Of a stretch of DNA of 64,000 bases, positions 17,899-26,773 are shown piece after piece. Source of the DNA: Bradyrhizobium roseum (GTDB lineage: Bacteria > Pseudomonadota > Alphaproteobacteria > Rhizobiales > Xanthobacteraceae). Each line of letters opens with the position of its first letter. Within the stretch, counting starts at the first letter, position 1. Made by a program: the position numbers and the translations under genes. The stretch is from assembly GCF_030413175.1 (NCBI RefSeq), contig NZ_CP129212.1, positions 5,122,450 through 5,186,449 of the forward strand. The letters are read 5' to 3'. The notes beneath the pieces were generated by a model. The model searched no databases, was not told the origin of the DNA, and was given only the letters and a program-made list of their open reading frames with translations.

Positions 17899-18288
17899 TC
17901 AGGCCATCGCCTTCTTCGCAGCCTGAGCAAGGAAGCCCGATCGCGTAAACCCTTCCCGTTCGGCGTATCGATCGATTTGATCAAGCACGTCGGCCGGCAT
18001 CGTCACGTTGATGCGAACGCTCTTCACTTCCGCGGCAGGCGCGGCGATCAACACGGCAACACCGTCCTTGTTTTGCGCGTCCTTCATGATCTCTTCTAGA
18101 GAACTTGGCTCCGGCGCGGCTTCGCCATCTGCCGCCAAACCTTCCAGATGCAACGCTAGGGCTTCGGCTCCCATATCTCGGGCTTCGTCAAGAGTCTTGC
18201 CGGCGCTGATCACCCCAGGAAGGTCCGGAAACGAAACGCCGTAATCGCTGCCGGCATCTTTGTGAATCAAGGCGATGTACTGTCGCAT
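17899..18288 (-). CDS. hicB: HicB family antitoxin
   Basis: A 129-residue antitoxin. The N-terminal half is the degenerate RNase H-like HicB fold (MRQYIALIHKDAGSDYGVSFPDLPGVISAGKTLDEA). The C-terminal part is a ribbon-helix-helix DNA-binding domain (RINVTMPADVLDQIDRYAEREGFTRSGFLAQAA). It should bind and block HicA and repress the operon through the palindromes upstream of hicA. It begins 3 bases after the hicA stop, so the two are co-translated in the order toxin then antitoxin, usual for hicAB. Confidence 0.93.
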   Translation of the reverse strand: MRQYIALIHKDAGSDYGVSFPDLPGVISAGKTLDEARDMGAEALALHLEGLAADGEAAPEPSSLEEIMKDAQNKDGVAVLIAAPAAEVKSVRINVTMPADVLDQIDRYAEREGFTRSGFLAQAAKKAMA

Positions 18289-18291
18289 TCT

Positions 18292-18489
18292 CTATCTCGT
18301 CTGTTTCAGCTTCAGGTGGGCTTGCTTTTCGATGCTCCTGAATGTGCCGATCGGGATATCTCTCCGTGGGTGAGGTACAGTTACCCGCCCCGGTTTGGTC
18401 GGATGCTTGAACTGAAGATGACTTCCTTTTTGCGCGACCTGCACCCAGCCATCGGCCTTTAACGAGGAGATAATGTCCTTCGAATTCAT
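18292..18489 (-). CDS. hicA: HicA family toxin (mRNA interferase)
   Basis: A 65-residue dsRBD-like toxin expected to cleave mRNA and halt translation. Family marks are DIISSLKADGW, the catalytic His in QKGSHLQFKHPT, VTVPHPRRDIPIGT and SIEKQAHL. All expected residues are present, so it should be active. The ATG follows the -10 box of its predicted promoter by only 5 bases, implying a leaderless or near-leaderless message; there is no SD. Confidence 0.93.
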   Translation of the reverse strand: MNSKDIISSLKADGWVQVAQKGSHLQFKHPTKPGRVTVPHPRRDIPIGTFRSIEKQAHLKLKQTR

Positions 18490-18491
18490 AA

Positions 18492-18537
18492 GTATTTATA
18501 CACACTTCCACCATTGATTTCAAGTGTATAAATACAC
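18492..18537 (-). promoter_or_regulatory. hicAB promoter with paired palindromic operators
   Basis: On the minus strand, TTGAAA (18518-18523) and TATAAA (18495-18500) are 17 bases apart. A perfect palindrome GTGTAT-AA-ATACAC (18524-18537) adjoins the -35, and a related dyad GTATTTATAC (18492-18501) covers the -10. Together they give a 12-base inverted repeat (18492-18503 with 18524-18535). This is the expected layout for cooperative binding by HicB ribbon-helix-helix dimers. Confidence 0.8.
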
Positions 18538-18611
18538 ACTACACCGTCGCTTGACGACGGCGGTAATACGCGCGCTTTTGCCGAGCAATCACGTGAACAA
18601 GAAAGTACCCC

Positions 18612-19679
18612 ATGCACTACACCCCTGCCCCGCGCGATCCCAACGCTGCCCCCATCCGCATCAACCTGCTGTCGGACACGCAGACGCGCCCGACGCCTGC
18701 GATGCGCGAGGCGATCGCGCGGGCGGAAGTCGGCGACGAGCAGATCGGCGACGACCCGACGGTGAACCTGCTGTGCGAGCGCGTCGCCGACCTGCTCGGC
18801 AAAGAAGCCGCGGTGTTCATGCCGTCGGGCACCATGTGCAACGTCGCGGCGACGCTGGCGCATTGCCGGCCGGGCGATGAACTTCTGGCGCACGCGACCG
18901 CGCATATCATCGCGCGCGAAGGCGGCGCCCATGCGGCCCTCGGCGGTTTCCAGATCACACAACTGCCAGGCGATGATGGGCAGTTCTCGCCGGAAACGTT
19001 TCGCGCCGCCCTGCACCCGCGCTCGCGCTACCAGCCGCCGCAGACCCTGGTCAGCGTCGAGCAGACCGCCAATATCGGCGGCGGCACGATCTGGAAGAAA
19101 AAGGCGCTGGATGAAGTGGCCGCGATCGCCAAGGCGAACGGACTCATCACCCACATGGACGGCGCGCGGCTGTTGAACGCCTGTGTCGCGACCAATATCT
19201 CGGCGCGCGACATGACCGCAGGATGGGACTCGGCCTGGATCGATTTCTCGAAAGGCCTCGGCGCGCCGATCGGCGGTGCGATCGCGGGTACGCGCGCCTT
19301 CATCGACGACGTCTGGCGCTGGAAGCAGCGGCTGGGCGGGTCGATGCGGCAGGCCGGCATCGCTGCCGCAGCTTGCGTCTACGCCCTCGACCACCACGTC
19401 GAGCGCCTCGCCGACGATCACGCCAATGCGCGGGCGCTGGCGCGCGGCCTGTCGCAGATCGACGGCATCGAGGTGCAGGAGCCCGAGACCAACCTGGTTT
19501 TCTTCAAACCCGATGGCGCCGGCGTGCCCGGCGACAAGATGGTCGATGCCCTGCGCCAGCGCGGGGTCCTGCTCGCCATGATGGACGGCCGGATTCGCGC
19601 CTGCACCTATCTCGATATCAGCGCTGCCATGATCGAGGAGACGGTCGGCCTCGTTCGCGAGATCGTGCGCGGCGCGTGA
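18612..19679 (+). CDS. ltaE: Low-specificity L-threonine aldolase family protein
   Basis: PLP enzyme that cleaves L-threonine or L-allo-threonine to glycine and acetaldehyde. The 355 residues have the N-terminal LLSDTQTRPTPAMREAI, EVGDEQIGDDPTVN, FMPSGTMCN (PLP phosphate binding), HMDGARLLNA (the Asp that holds the PLP nitrogen) and the Schiff-base Lys in DFSKGLGAPIG. Length and motif order match the aldolase group of the beta-eliminating lyase superfamily. Aldolases of other beta-hydroxy amino acids share these motifs, so the exact substrate is inferred. hicAB is divergent on its left. Confidence 0.88.
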   Translation: MHYTPAPRDPNAAPIRINLLSDTQTRPTPAMREAIARAEVGDEQIGDDPTVNLLCERVADLLGKEAAVFMPSGTMCNVAATLAHCRPGDELLAHATAHIIAREGGAHAALGGFQITQLPGDDGQFSPETFRAALHPRSRYQPPQTLVSVEQTANIGGGTIWKKKALDEVAAIAKANGLITHMDGARLLNACVATNISARDMTAGWDSAWIDFSKGLGAPIGGAIAGTRAFIDDVWRWKQRLGGSMRQAGIAAAACVYALDHHVERLADDHANARALARGLSQIDGIEVQEPETNLVFFKPDGAGVPGDKMVDALRQRGVLLAMMDGRIRACTYLDISAAMIEETVGLVREIVRGA

Positions 19680-19694
19680 AAAGCGCCGGCTTTC

Positions 19695-21269
19695 TCACGC
19701 CATGGCGGGCGCACGCGCCCGCCACAGCGCACTGGCGAGCAGCACATACACCGCACCGGTCCACAGCGCCTGCCAGTTCTCGAACCCTTCGTTGAGAACG
19801 ACATAGACCGCCGACATCGCAAGCATCCCGGCGAACACGGCTTCCGCCAACGGCCGCTCGCCGGATCTGGCGCCGTTGATAAAGGCCAGTGTCCAGAACG
19901 GCACTACCGCCATGGTCAGCGTGGCAAACGGAAAATCGCGCCAGCGCGCGTCGAAGATCAGGCTGAGCGCGGTCTCGCCGGCGATGATCGTCGTCACGAT
20001 CAGCGTCACGCCCAGCATGTTGGTCAGGAACAGCGGCGTGAACCCCTTCAGCGGCCCCAGAATTTCGAGGAACGACGGCAGCGAGCGGCCCGACATCAGC
20101 GCCCAGGTCGACAGCAGCGGCGCCGTCACCGCGGTCATCAGCAGGAAACCGTGGAGCAACCAGCCGCCAATCCCGTAACTTTCGAGCAGCATTTTTCCGA
20201 CGCCGATGCCCAGCAGGATGCCGGCTGAAGTCGCCGACAGCGCGACCGCGCTCCATGACATCCATGACTCGCGGTGCTTCGGCGTAAAGAACGCCACCGC
20301 AAAGATGCAGATGCAGAGAAGCAGCCCGCCCGCCATCTGCAGCTTCCACAGCGGATAGTTGCTGATCGCCACGCCCGCCGGATATTTCAGCTTCCGCTCG
20401 GTACCATCGAACAGCCCCCAATAGCCGCCGACCGTACCCTCCCAGCGCCGCTTCCACGGCTCGTCATAGGCCTCGAAGAGATTGACCCGGAAATTGTCCC
20501 GTCGCGCCCGCTCCAGAATTTCGGAGACGAAACGCGCCTGGTTGACGCGGGAAGCCAGCGCGCCGTCGCGCATCCGCCCATGGCTCGGCCAGCCGGTCTC
20601 GCCGATCAGGATCTCCTTGCCGGGAAAGGCCGACACCACCTGCTTGCGGATCTCGTCGACATGCGCAGCCGCATCCTCCGCGCGCGGCGGAACGTCCTCC
20701 CAATACGGCAGAAAATGGGCGGTGACGAAATCGACATCGTGGCCGACCTCGCGATAGCGCAGCCAGAATTCCCAGACATCGGCATAGGTCACCGGCACGT
20801 TCACGCGCGGCTTCACCGAGCGGATGATCTCGCGCAGGTCGCCCACCGTCATCTCGCCGCGCAGCAGCACCTCGCTGCCGACGATGACGGCCGCGACCGT
20901 GCCAGGATGGTCCTTCGCCAGCCCGACCGCAATGTCGGCGAGGTGGGCGTTCTTCGCGCGATCGCGCCCGATCCAGACGCCGAGCAGCACCTTCAATCCG
21001 ACTTGCGAAGCCAGCTCCGGCACCTTGTCGAGCCCGTTGTCGATGGAATAGGTGCGAATGCATTTGGAGACCTTGGCGAGTTCGCCGAGGTCGCCCGCGA
21101 TCTGCTCCGGGCTGACGATGAGTGTCGGGTCGTGCGGGGTCTGATCGCCCCGGAACGGCGCATAGGAAACACATTCCAGTTTCGCTGTGCCATCGATCGG
21201 CGCGCGCGACAGCACCACCGGCGTGGCGAGCCACCACCACACCGCGACAACGATACCCAGCGATACCAA
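19695..21269 (-). CDS. GH17-like glucan enzyme with C-terminal membrane domain
   Basis: A 524-residue protein. A first membrane segment (1-22) is followed by a (beta/alpha)8 domain (~30-300) resembling GH17 beta-1,3-glucanases and transglycosylases: SYAPFR, IRTYSIDN, VIVGSEVLLRGE (acid/base Glu region), FVTAHFLPYW and LIGETGWPSHG (nucleophile Glu), EAYDEPWK. About eight membrane helices fill 310-515. Proteins of this build act in beta-glucan synthesis or remodelling, including rhizobial cyclic or beta-1,6 glucans. The only standard start is TTG, with no SD; the frame stays open for about 17 codons upstream to a TAA. A Tat-exported GH1 enzyme is divergent beside it. Confidence 0.8.
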   Translation of the reverse strand: MVSLGIVVAVWWWLATPVVLSRAPIDGTAKLECVSYAPFRGDQTPHDPTLIVSPEQIAGDLGELAKVSKCIRTYSIDNGLDKVPELASQVGLKVLLGVWIGRDRAKNAHLADIAVGLAKDHPGTVAAVIVGSEVLLRGEMTVGDLREIIRSVKPRVNVPVTYADVWEFWLRYREVGHDVDFVTAHFLPYWEDVPPRAEDAAAHVDEIRKQVVSAFPGKEILIGETGWPSHGRMRDGALASRVNQARFVSEILERARRDNFRVNLFEAYDEPWKRRWEGTVGGYWGLFDGTERKLKYPAGVAISNYPLWKLQMAGGLLLCICIFAVAFFTPKHRESWMSWSAVALSATSAGILLGIGVGKMLLESYGIGGWLLHGFLLMTAVTAPLLSTWALMSGRSLPSFLEILGPLKGFTPLFLTNMLGVTLIVTTIIAGETALSLIFDARWRDFPFATLTMAVVPFWTLAFINGARSGERPLAEAVFAGMLAMSAVYVVLNEGFENWQALWTGAVYVLLASALWRARAPAMA

Positions 21270-21497
21270 GAAAAGCGCCAGCGGCGTGCGAAAGCCGATC
21301 GTCCTGCTCCCAAATCGGTAAATAATTTCGTCTGTTTAGAGGTGCGCCGCGGACCTGTCGACCCACCAGCCGACATAGCCACGCCCCCAATTGCAAGAGC
21401 ATGCCGAAGCGGTGATATTAGGCTGGCTTCACATCCGAAGCATCGAACATGGGCCTTGTTTTGCTCAAGATTGATTGATCCCGAAGCGAGTGAAGCG

Positions 21498-22973
21498 ATG
21501 TCCTTCAAGAGATTTTCCCGGCGGCAATTTGGCAGAATTGCGGGCTGGTCGGCACTCGGCGTGTCGGCCCTGCCGACGGTGTCCGCATCGGCCCAATCGG
21601 CCCCGGACAGCGGAACGCGAACGGCGTCCGCCGGCTTTCCGAACGGGTTTCTGTGGGGCACGGCGACCTCGTCGTACCAGGTCGAGGGCGCCGTCAACGA
21701 GGACGGCCGCGGTCCGTCGATCTGGGACCGCTTCACCCACACGCCGGGCACCATCTCCGACGGCAGCAACGGCGATACCGCGACCGACCACTATCGCCTG
21801 TACAAGGAAGACATCCAGTTGATGAAGGCGCTGGGCACCAAGGCCTATCGCTTCTCGATTGCCTGGCCACGCGTTTTTCCGGAAGGCAATGGTACGCCGA
21901 ATCCAAAAGGTCTCGATTTCTACAACCGCCTGGTCGACGAATTGCTGGCGAACGGCATCGCGCCGTTTGCGACGCTGTATCATTGGGATCTGCCGCAGGC
22001 GCTGCAGGATCGTTTCGGCGGCTGGACCTCGCGCGACACGTCAAAGGCGTTCGCGGACTACGCCGGTCATGTCGCGGCACGGCTGAGCGATCGCGTCACG
22101 CATTTCTTCACCATCAACGAATGCTCCAGGCTCGTGCAGCACGGCCATGAGTGGGGCTCTGATGCGCCGGGGCTCAAGCTACCTCCATCGGACGTGAAGC
22201 AGGTTCGCCACCACGTCGCGCTCGGCCACGGTCTCGCGGTTCAGGCGATCCGGGCCAACGCGCGGGCCGGCACCAGGGTCGGTCCGGCGGAGAATGCCGT
22301 GAGCTGCATCCCGGCCGTTGAGACGCCGGCCAACATCCGGGCCGCCGAGATCGCGACGCGCGAGCTCAATGCCGGCTATCTGACGGTCATGCTCGAGGGC
22401 AAATACACCGACGCCTATCTCGCGCAGGCCGGCAAGGATGCGCCGAAATACACCGCCGACGATCTGCGCATCATCGCCTCCCCGATCGATTTCGTCGGGT
22501 TGAACGTCTACATGCCCGATCATTACGTCGTCGCGGCCGACAATGAACGCGGCTTTACGCTGGCGCCGTTTCCAAAGTCATTTCCGCACATGAAGGCAAG
22601 CTGGCTCAGGCCCGGCCCCGAGACAATGTATTGGGTACCGCGCCACGTCGCCAAACTCTGGAACGTCAGGTCGATCTACATCACCGAAAACGGCACGTCT
22701 GGCAGCGACCAGCCGGCCGCTGAAGGCACCATCTACGACGTCGACCGCATCATGTACCTGCGCAATTACCTCACGCAGTTGCAGCGCGCGACGTCCGAAG
22801 GCGTCCCCGTACACGGATACTTCCTGTGGAGCCTGATGGACAATTTCGAATGGTCGGACGGCTATGAGCAGCGCTTTGGCATCTACCATGTCGACTTCGA
22901 AACCAGGCGCCGCACGCCAAAGCTGAGCGCGGCGTTCTACCGCGAAACCATCGCGAAAAACGCCGTGGCGTAA
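21498..22973 (+). CDS. Tat-exported family 1 beta-glucosidase
   Basis: Hydrolyses terminal beta-glucosyl or related residues; predicted periplasmic. The 491 residues start with a twin-arginine signal (SRRQFGRIAGWSALG, cleavage near SASAQ). The GH1 barrel follows: FLWGTATSSYQVEGAVNEDGRG, YRFSIAWPRVFP, and YHWDLPQAL. The acid/base Glu lies in TINEC, where most GH1 proteins have NEP, and the nucleophile Glu lies in ITENGTSG. GYFLWSLMDNFEWSDGY closes the active site. It is divergent from a GH17-like glucan enzyme, so both may work on cell-surface glucans (inference). Confidence 0.93.
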   Translation: MSFKRFSRRQFGRIAGWSALGVSALPTVSASAQSAPDSGTRTASAGFPNGFLWGTATSSYQVEGAVNEDGRGPSIWDRFTHTPGTISDGSNGDTATDHYRLYKEDIQLMKALGTKAYRFSIAWPRVFPEGNGTPNPKGLDFYNRLVDELLANGIAPFATLYHWDLPQALQDRFGGWTSRDTSKAFADYAGHVAARLSDRVTHFFTINECSRLVQHGHEWGSDAPGLKLPPSDVKQVRHHVALGHGLAVQAIRANARAGTRVGPAENAVSCIPAVETPANIRAAEIATRELNAGYLTVMLEGKYTDAYLAQAGKDAPKYTADDLRIIASPIDFVGLNVYMPDHYVVAADNERGFTLAPFPKSFPHMKASWLRPGPETMYWVPRHVAKLWNVRSIYITENGTSGSDQPAAEGTIYDVDRIMYLRNYLTQLQRATSEGVPVHGYFLWSLMDNFEWSDGYEQRFGIYHVDFETRRRTPKLSAAFYRETIAKNAVA

Positions 22974-22976
22974 TGC

Positions 22977-24281
22977 TCAGTCTTTGCGCAGGCCCTTGCC
23001 CAGCGCCTCGAACATGATGGTCTTCAGCGCCAGTTGAATCCGTCCGCCCTGCGTCGGGGCGTGCACCATGAAAACGACGAGCAGGTCGTCCTTGGGGTCG
23101 ACGAAATAGAAGCTGCCGCCCGCCCCGTCCCAGCGGTATTCGCCAAGCGGCCAGCTCGTGTTCGGCGGCGGCTCGGTGCGCACGGCAAAGCCGAGGCCAA
23201 AGCCGCTGCTCGGGCCCGGGAAATAGAAGGGATCGTGAAGGATGCCGGTCTCCGGCCCGATCTGGTCCGACGTCATCTGCGCGACCGTCTCGGGCTTGAG
23301 GTATCGCTTGCCGTCCAACTCGCCGCGGTTCAGCAGCATCTGCAGGAAGCGGGCATAGTCGGCGGCTGTCGAAACGAGGCCAGCGCCGCCGGACTCCCAG
23401 CGCCGCGGAACGGTCGGATCCCGGATGCCGGCCACCCGGAAACGGTCGGCCGGAAACGGCTTGGCGAGGCGCGGCCACTTCGCTTCGTCCGCCAGATGGT
23501 AGGTCGTCTCGGTCATGCCGAGCGGATCGAACAACCGCTGCTTCTCGAACTGATACAGCGTCTGCCCCGATGCGACCTCGACGACACGGCCGAGCACGTC
23601 GGTCGAATGGCTGTAGTTCCAGCGCACGGCCGGCTGGTCGGCAAGCGGCAGCACCGCGATCCGGTCGGCAAATTCGGCATTGTCGAAATCGCCGGCGTAC
23701 AGCAGCGGATCGGCATAGAGCTTCTGGACCACGGTCTCGCCGAAGAAACCATAGGTAATGCCCGAGGTGTGCCGCAGCAGGTCCCGGATCGTGATCGGAC
23801 GCTTCAGCGGCTCGAGCCTGAGCGGACGCTTGCCCGCCTCATCGGAAGGATCGACGCCGACTTTTGCATCCGCAAAGGCGTGGATGTATTTCGAGACGGG
23901 ATCGTCGAGCGCGAGCTTGCCGTCGTCGACCAGCATCATCGCGGCCACCGAGGTGACGGCCTTCGACATCGAGTAGATCTGGAAGATCGTATCCGGCGTC
24001 ATCTTCTGGCTGGACCCGGGATCCCGCACCCCGAAACTTTCCAGATAGACCGGCTTGCCATGCTGCTGGATCAACAGAACGGCGCCGGGGATCTTGCCGG
24101 TCGTGACCTCGTTGCGAACGTGATCGCCGATCCGTTCAAGCGCGGCGCGGGAAAAAGTCGGCGCGGCCGGTGCCTTCGGCTCGGCCTGCGCGTGATGCGG
24201 CAGGCTACCGTGAAGAGGCAGCGCCAGCGCGGCCGCAACGAGCCAGGGCCGCAACGAACCGTCAGTTCTCCAGCGCTTCAT
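22977..24281 (-). CDS. Exported serine hydrolase, beta-lactamase fold (tandem copy 2)
   Basis: A 434-residue superfamily member with a signal peptide ending HAQA. SxxK is SMSK in QIYSMSKAVTS; the second motif is YSH in NYSHSTDVLGR; WDGAGGSFYFVDP corresponds to the final active-site strand. It starts inside the last 20 bases of the upstream paralogue, a reading-frame overlap that implies translational coupling. The two share DLLRHTSGITYGF and overall layout, so they look like a tandem duplication. Probable esterase or peptidase; substrate unknown. Confidence 0.87.
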   Translation of the reverse strand: MKRWRTDGSLRPWLVAAALALPLHGSLPHHAQAEPKAPAAPTFSRAALERIGDHVRNEVTTGKIPGAVLLIQQHGKPVYLESFGVRDPGSSQKMTPDTIFQIYSMSKAVTSVAAMMLVDDGKLALDDPVSKYIHAFADAKVGVDPSDEAGKRPLRLEPLKRPITIRDLLRHTSGITYGFFGETVVQKLYADPLLYAGDFDNAEFADRIAVLPLADQPAVRWNYSHSTDVLGRVVEVASGQTLYQFEKQRLFDPLGMTETTYHLADEAKWPRLAKPFPADRFRVAGIRDPTVPRRWESGGAGLVSTAADYARFLQMLLNRGELDGKRYLKPETVAQMTSDQIGPETGILHDPFYFPGPSSGFGLGFAVRTEPPPNTSWPLGEYRWDGAGGSFYFVDPKDDLLVVFMVHAPTQGGRIQLALKTIMFEALGKGLRKD

Positions 24282-25539
24282 AGACCATCTGCTTCAACGT
24301 CCGCTGGATGCGCTGGCGCTCCGTCGGTGTCTGCTCCAGCACGACGAAGAACATGTCCTGTTTGCGGTCGACTACCATGTAGCAGCCGGCGGCGCCGTCC
24401 CATTTCAACTCGCCGAGCGAGCCCGGTGGCGGAGGTTTTGCGTTGCCGGGATCGGTACGCACGGCAAGCCCGAGACCCATGCCGAAACCATCTCCGGGAA
24501 ACCAAAAATGATCCCGAGCCACGCCGGAATCCTTGCCGGTGTGATCGGACGCCATCAACGCGAACGTCTTCGGATCGAGATAGGTCTTGCCGTCGTACGT
24601 GCCGCCATTGAGCAGCATCTGCGCGAATTTCGAAAAGTCCGACATGGTCGAGACCATGCCGCCGCTGGCGGATTCCCATTTCTGGCGAACTTCCGTGCGG
24701 TACAGGCGGCCGACCCTAAAATCGCTATCGTTCGGCACCGGCTGGGCCAGCCGCGCCAGCCGCTCCGGTTCGGTCACGAAGAAGTTGGTATCCACCATGC
24801 CCAACGGATCGAGCAGCTTTTCCTTTTCGATCGCGAGCAAGGATTTTCCGGACACGATCTCCATGATCCGCGCCAGAACATCGGTGGAATGGCCGTACTG
24901 CCAGAGTGCGCCCGGCTGGTTGTGCAGCGGCAGTTTGGCGATCCGCTCGGCGAATTCGGCAAGGTCGAATTCGCCAGCGTAAAGATTGGCCTCCTTGTAG
25001 GCCTTGCGCACCAGGCTGTCGCCATAGAAGCCATAGGTGATGCCGGAGGTATGACGCAGCAGGTCGAGAATGGTGATGGGCCTGGTCAGCGGCACCAGTT
25101 CGAGCGTCTTGGTGCCGTCCTCGGCTTTTTTCTCCACGCCGACTTTCATGTTTGCGAAGGACGGAATGTATTTCGAGACGGGATCGTCGAGCTTGATCTT
25201 GCCGTCCTGGATCAACTGCATCGCCACAACGGACGTGATCGCCTTGGTGAGCGACGACAGGCGGAAGATGGTCTTGTCGGTGATCGGGGCTTTCGACACC
25301 ACGTCCTGCACACCGAAGGTTTCATGGTAGACCGGCTTGCCGTGCTGCTGGATCAGCACGTTGGCGCCGGCGATCTTGCCGGTGTCGACCTCGTTCTTGA
25401 AGAACGCGGTGATCTTGGCAAGCTTGTCCTGATTGAACTTCGCTCCCGCAGGAAGGTCGAACGTGCCTTCGGCCTTGGTCGGCGCCGCCACGAACAACAA
25501 CGCACCAGCAGCGAATATACCGAGCAGCCCTGAATTCAT
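24262..25539 (-). CDS. Exported serine hydrolase, beta-lactamase fold (tandem copy 1)
   Basis: A 425-residue paralogue of the downstream gene, with a signal peptide ending PTKA. SxxK is SLTK in RLSSLTKAITS; the second motif is YGH in QYGHSTDVLAR; WDGAAGCYMVVDR is the final strand. I start at MNSGLLG because GGGGAGAGGG lies upstream; an in-frame start 57 bases earlier has no support. It is the first gene of a two-gene unit. The paralogues differ at the third residue of motif two (Gly versus Ser), which may alter specificity. Confidence 0.87.
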   Translation of the reverse strand: MNSGLLGIFAAGALLFVAAPTKAEGTFDLPAGAKFNQDKLAKITAFFKNEVDTGKIAGANVLIQQHGKPVYHETFGVQDVVSKAPITDKTIFRLSSLTKAITSVVAMQLIQDGKIKLDDPVSKYIPSFANMKVGVEKKAEDGTKTLELVPLTRPITILDLLRHTSGITYGFYGDSLVRKAYKEANLYAGEFDLAEFAERIAKLPLHNQPGALWQYGHSTDVLARIMEIVSGKSLLAIEKEKLLDPLGMVDTNFFVTEPERLARLAQPVPNDSDFRVGRLYRTEVRQKWESASGGMVSTMSDFSKFAQMLLNGGTYDGKTYLDPKTFALMASDHTGKDSGVARDHFWFPGDGFGMGLGLAVRTDPGNAKPPPPGSLGELKWDGAAGCYMVVDRKQDMFFVVLEQTPTERQRIQRTLKQMVYEALEN

Positions 25540-25586
25540 TGGATCCCTCTCCCCGGAACTCACGGAAGAGTGTAGCGGAGGCATGA

Positions 25587-26132
25587 TCAGGAACAAGGGC
25601 TGCCAGAGGTAGCCATTGCCTCCTCATGCAGCCGGCCGCTTTCGGGAGAGAAGCAGCAGAAGATGACATTTGTCAGATCAGGCGTCGCCGTGAGAGCCTC
25701 TACGACCGCGGCGACTGCAATACCGGCGGCCTGGTCGGCAGGGAACCGGTAAACGCCGGTAGAGATCGACGGAAACGCCACTGAGGCAAGCCGGTGCTTC
25801 CGGCAGAGTTCGAGCGAGCGGCGATAGCAGGAGGCCAGCAAATCTGCCTCGCCAAGCGAGCCGCCATTCCACACCGGTCCGACCACGTGAATCACATGTT
25901 TGGCTTGCAGCCTGTAGCCTTTGGTGATCTTGGCATCGCCGGTCTTGCAACCGTGGAGCATTCGGCATTCAGCCACGAGGTCCGGCCCCGCCGCGCGATG
26001 GATCGCCCCATCGACGCCACCCCCGCCGAGCAGAGACGAATTCGCCGCGTTGACGATGGCGTCAACGCGCAGTGTCGTGATGTCGGCAACGATGACTTCC
26101 AGCCGCGCCTGGCCGACGCGGCGCGCGGACAC
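25587..26132 (-). CDS. Macro domain protein (ADP-ribose/O-acetyl-ADP-ribose hydrolase type)
   Basis: A 181-residue MacroD/YmdB-like protein predicted to remove ADP-ribose or deacetylate O-acetyl-ADP-ribose. Signatures: [34 protein letters not shown], the phosphate loop, and [12 protein letters not shown]. The GTG start is 2 bases after the grxD stop, so the pair should be one transcript. The coupling of a glutaredoxin to a macro protein is unusual; the link may be oxidative stress handling (inference). Confidence 0.92.
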   Translation of the reverse strand: MSARRVGQARLEVIVADITTLRVDAIVNAANSSLLGGGGVDGAIHRAAGPDLVAECRMLHGCKTGDAKITKGYRLQAKHVIHVVGPVWNGGSLGEADLLASCYRRSLELCRKHRLASVAFPSISTGVYRFPADQAAGIAVAAVVEALTATPDLTNVIFCCFSPESGRLHEEAMATSGSPCS

Positions 26133-26134
26133 GC

Positions 26135-26473
26135 TCAGGCCGAGGCGGCCGCGCTGAGGGTGACACCCTTGTCGGCGAACAGCTGCTGCAATTCACCGGC
26201 CTGGAACATCTCGCGGATGATGTCGCAGCCACCGACGAACTCACCCTTGACGTAGAGCTGCGGGATGGTCGGCCAGTTCGAATATTCCTTGATGCCGTTG
26301 CGAAGCTCGGCGGATTCCAGGACGTTCAGCCCCTTGTAGCCGACGCCGACGTGGTCGAGGATCTGCACCACCTGCCCGGAAAAACCGCACTGCGGAAACT
26401 GCGGCGTGCCCTTCATGAACAGCACGACGTCGTTCGACTTCACTTCGTTGTCGATGAATTGTTCGATGCTCAT
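26135..26473 (-). CDS. grxD: Monothiol glutaredoxin (Grx4/GrxD type)
   Basis: A 112-residue CGFS glutaredoxin that carries and delivers [2Fe-2S] clusters, often with BolA proteins. The active motif is PQCGFS; KGTPQFP and [24 protein letters not shown] bind glutathione. Its ATG follows GGAAGC. The macro-domain gene follows at 2 bases. A BolA-family gene is present 5 kb away, not beside it. Confidence 0.96.
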   Translation of the reverse strand: MSIEQFIDNEVKSNDVVLFMKGTPQFPQCGFSGQVVQILDHVGVGYKGLNVLESAELRNGIKEYSNWPTIPQLYVKGEFVGGCDIIREMFQAGELQQLFADKGVTLSAAASA

Positions 26474-26725
26474 ATTCGCTTCCTTTTGGCCCTGGCCCCT
26501 GCGGCCTCGGCTGACGGGCCGGCTCGTCCCATCTAACCCGGTACTGCCGATATATGTAGCCCAGACCGTTGTGCATCCAAAGTAAAATGGCGAGGAGCTG
26601 GCATGCGGGAGGCCCGGATCGAGTTGTCGCAGCCCGGTCCCTCATAGTCTGACGACATCAATATAATACCCCGGAAAGGCTTTTTTCCCCGACGGAAGCC
26701 CCTATCTAGGACGGACTGTCCGCCA

Positions 26726-26750
26726 GGAACCAGGTCGCCAGACTAGCGTT
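26726..26750 (+). promoter_or_regulatory. EcfG-type general stress promoter of egtBD
   Basis: GGAAC (26726-26730), 16 bases, CGTT (26747-26750), matching the alphaproteobacterial EcfG consensus GGAAC-N16/17-CGTT exactly. The start site would fall near 26757, about 17 bases before the GTG of egtB and just ahead of its GGAGA SD. A TATAAT at 26662 has no matching -35. Confidence 0.7.
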
Positions 26751-26773
26751 CTCTCCCCTGACCGGAGACACAA

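Noticed and set aside
20274..21497. Upstream extension of the GH1 reading frame
   Set aside because: It overlaps the GH17-like gene on the other strand, and a Tat signal peptide begins exactly at 21498.
26662..26667. TATAAT as a sigma-70 -10 box for egtB
   Set aside because: No -35 box at 16-18 bases, and an EcfG-type promoter lies closer to the gene.
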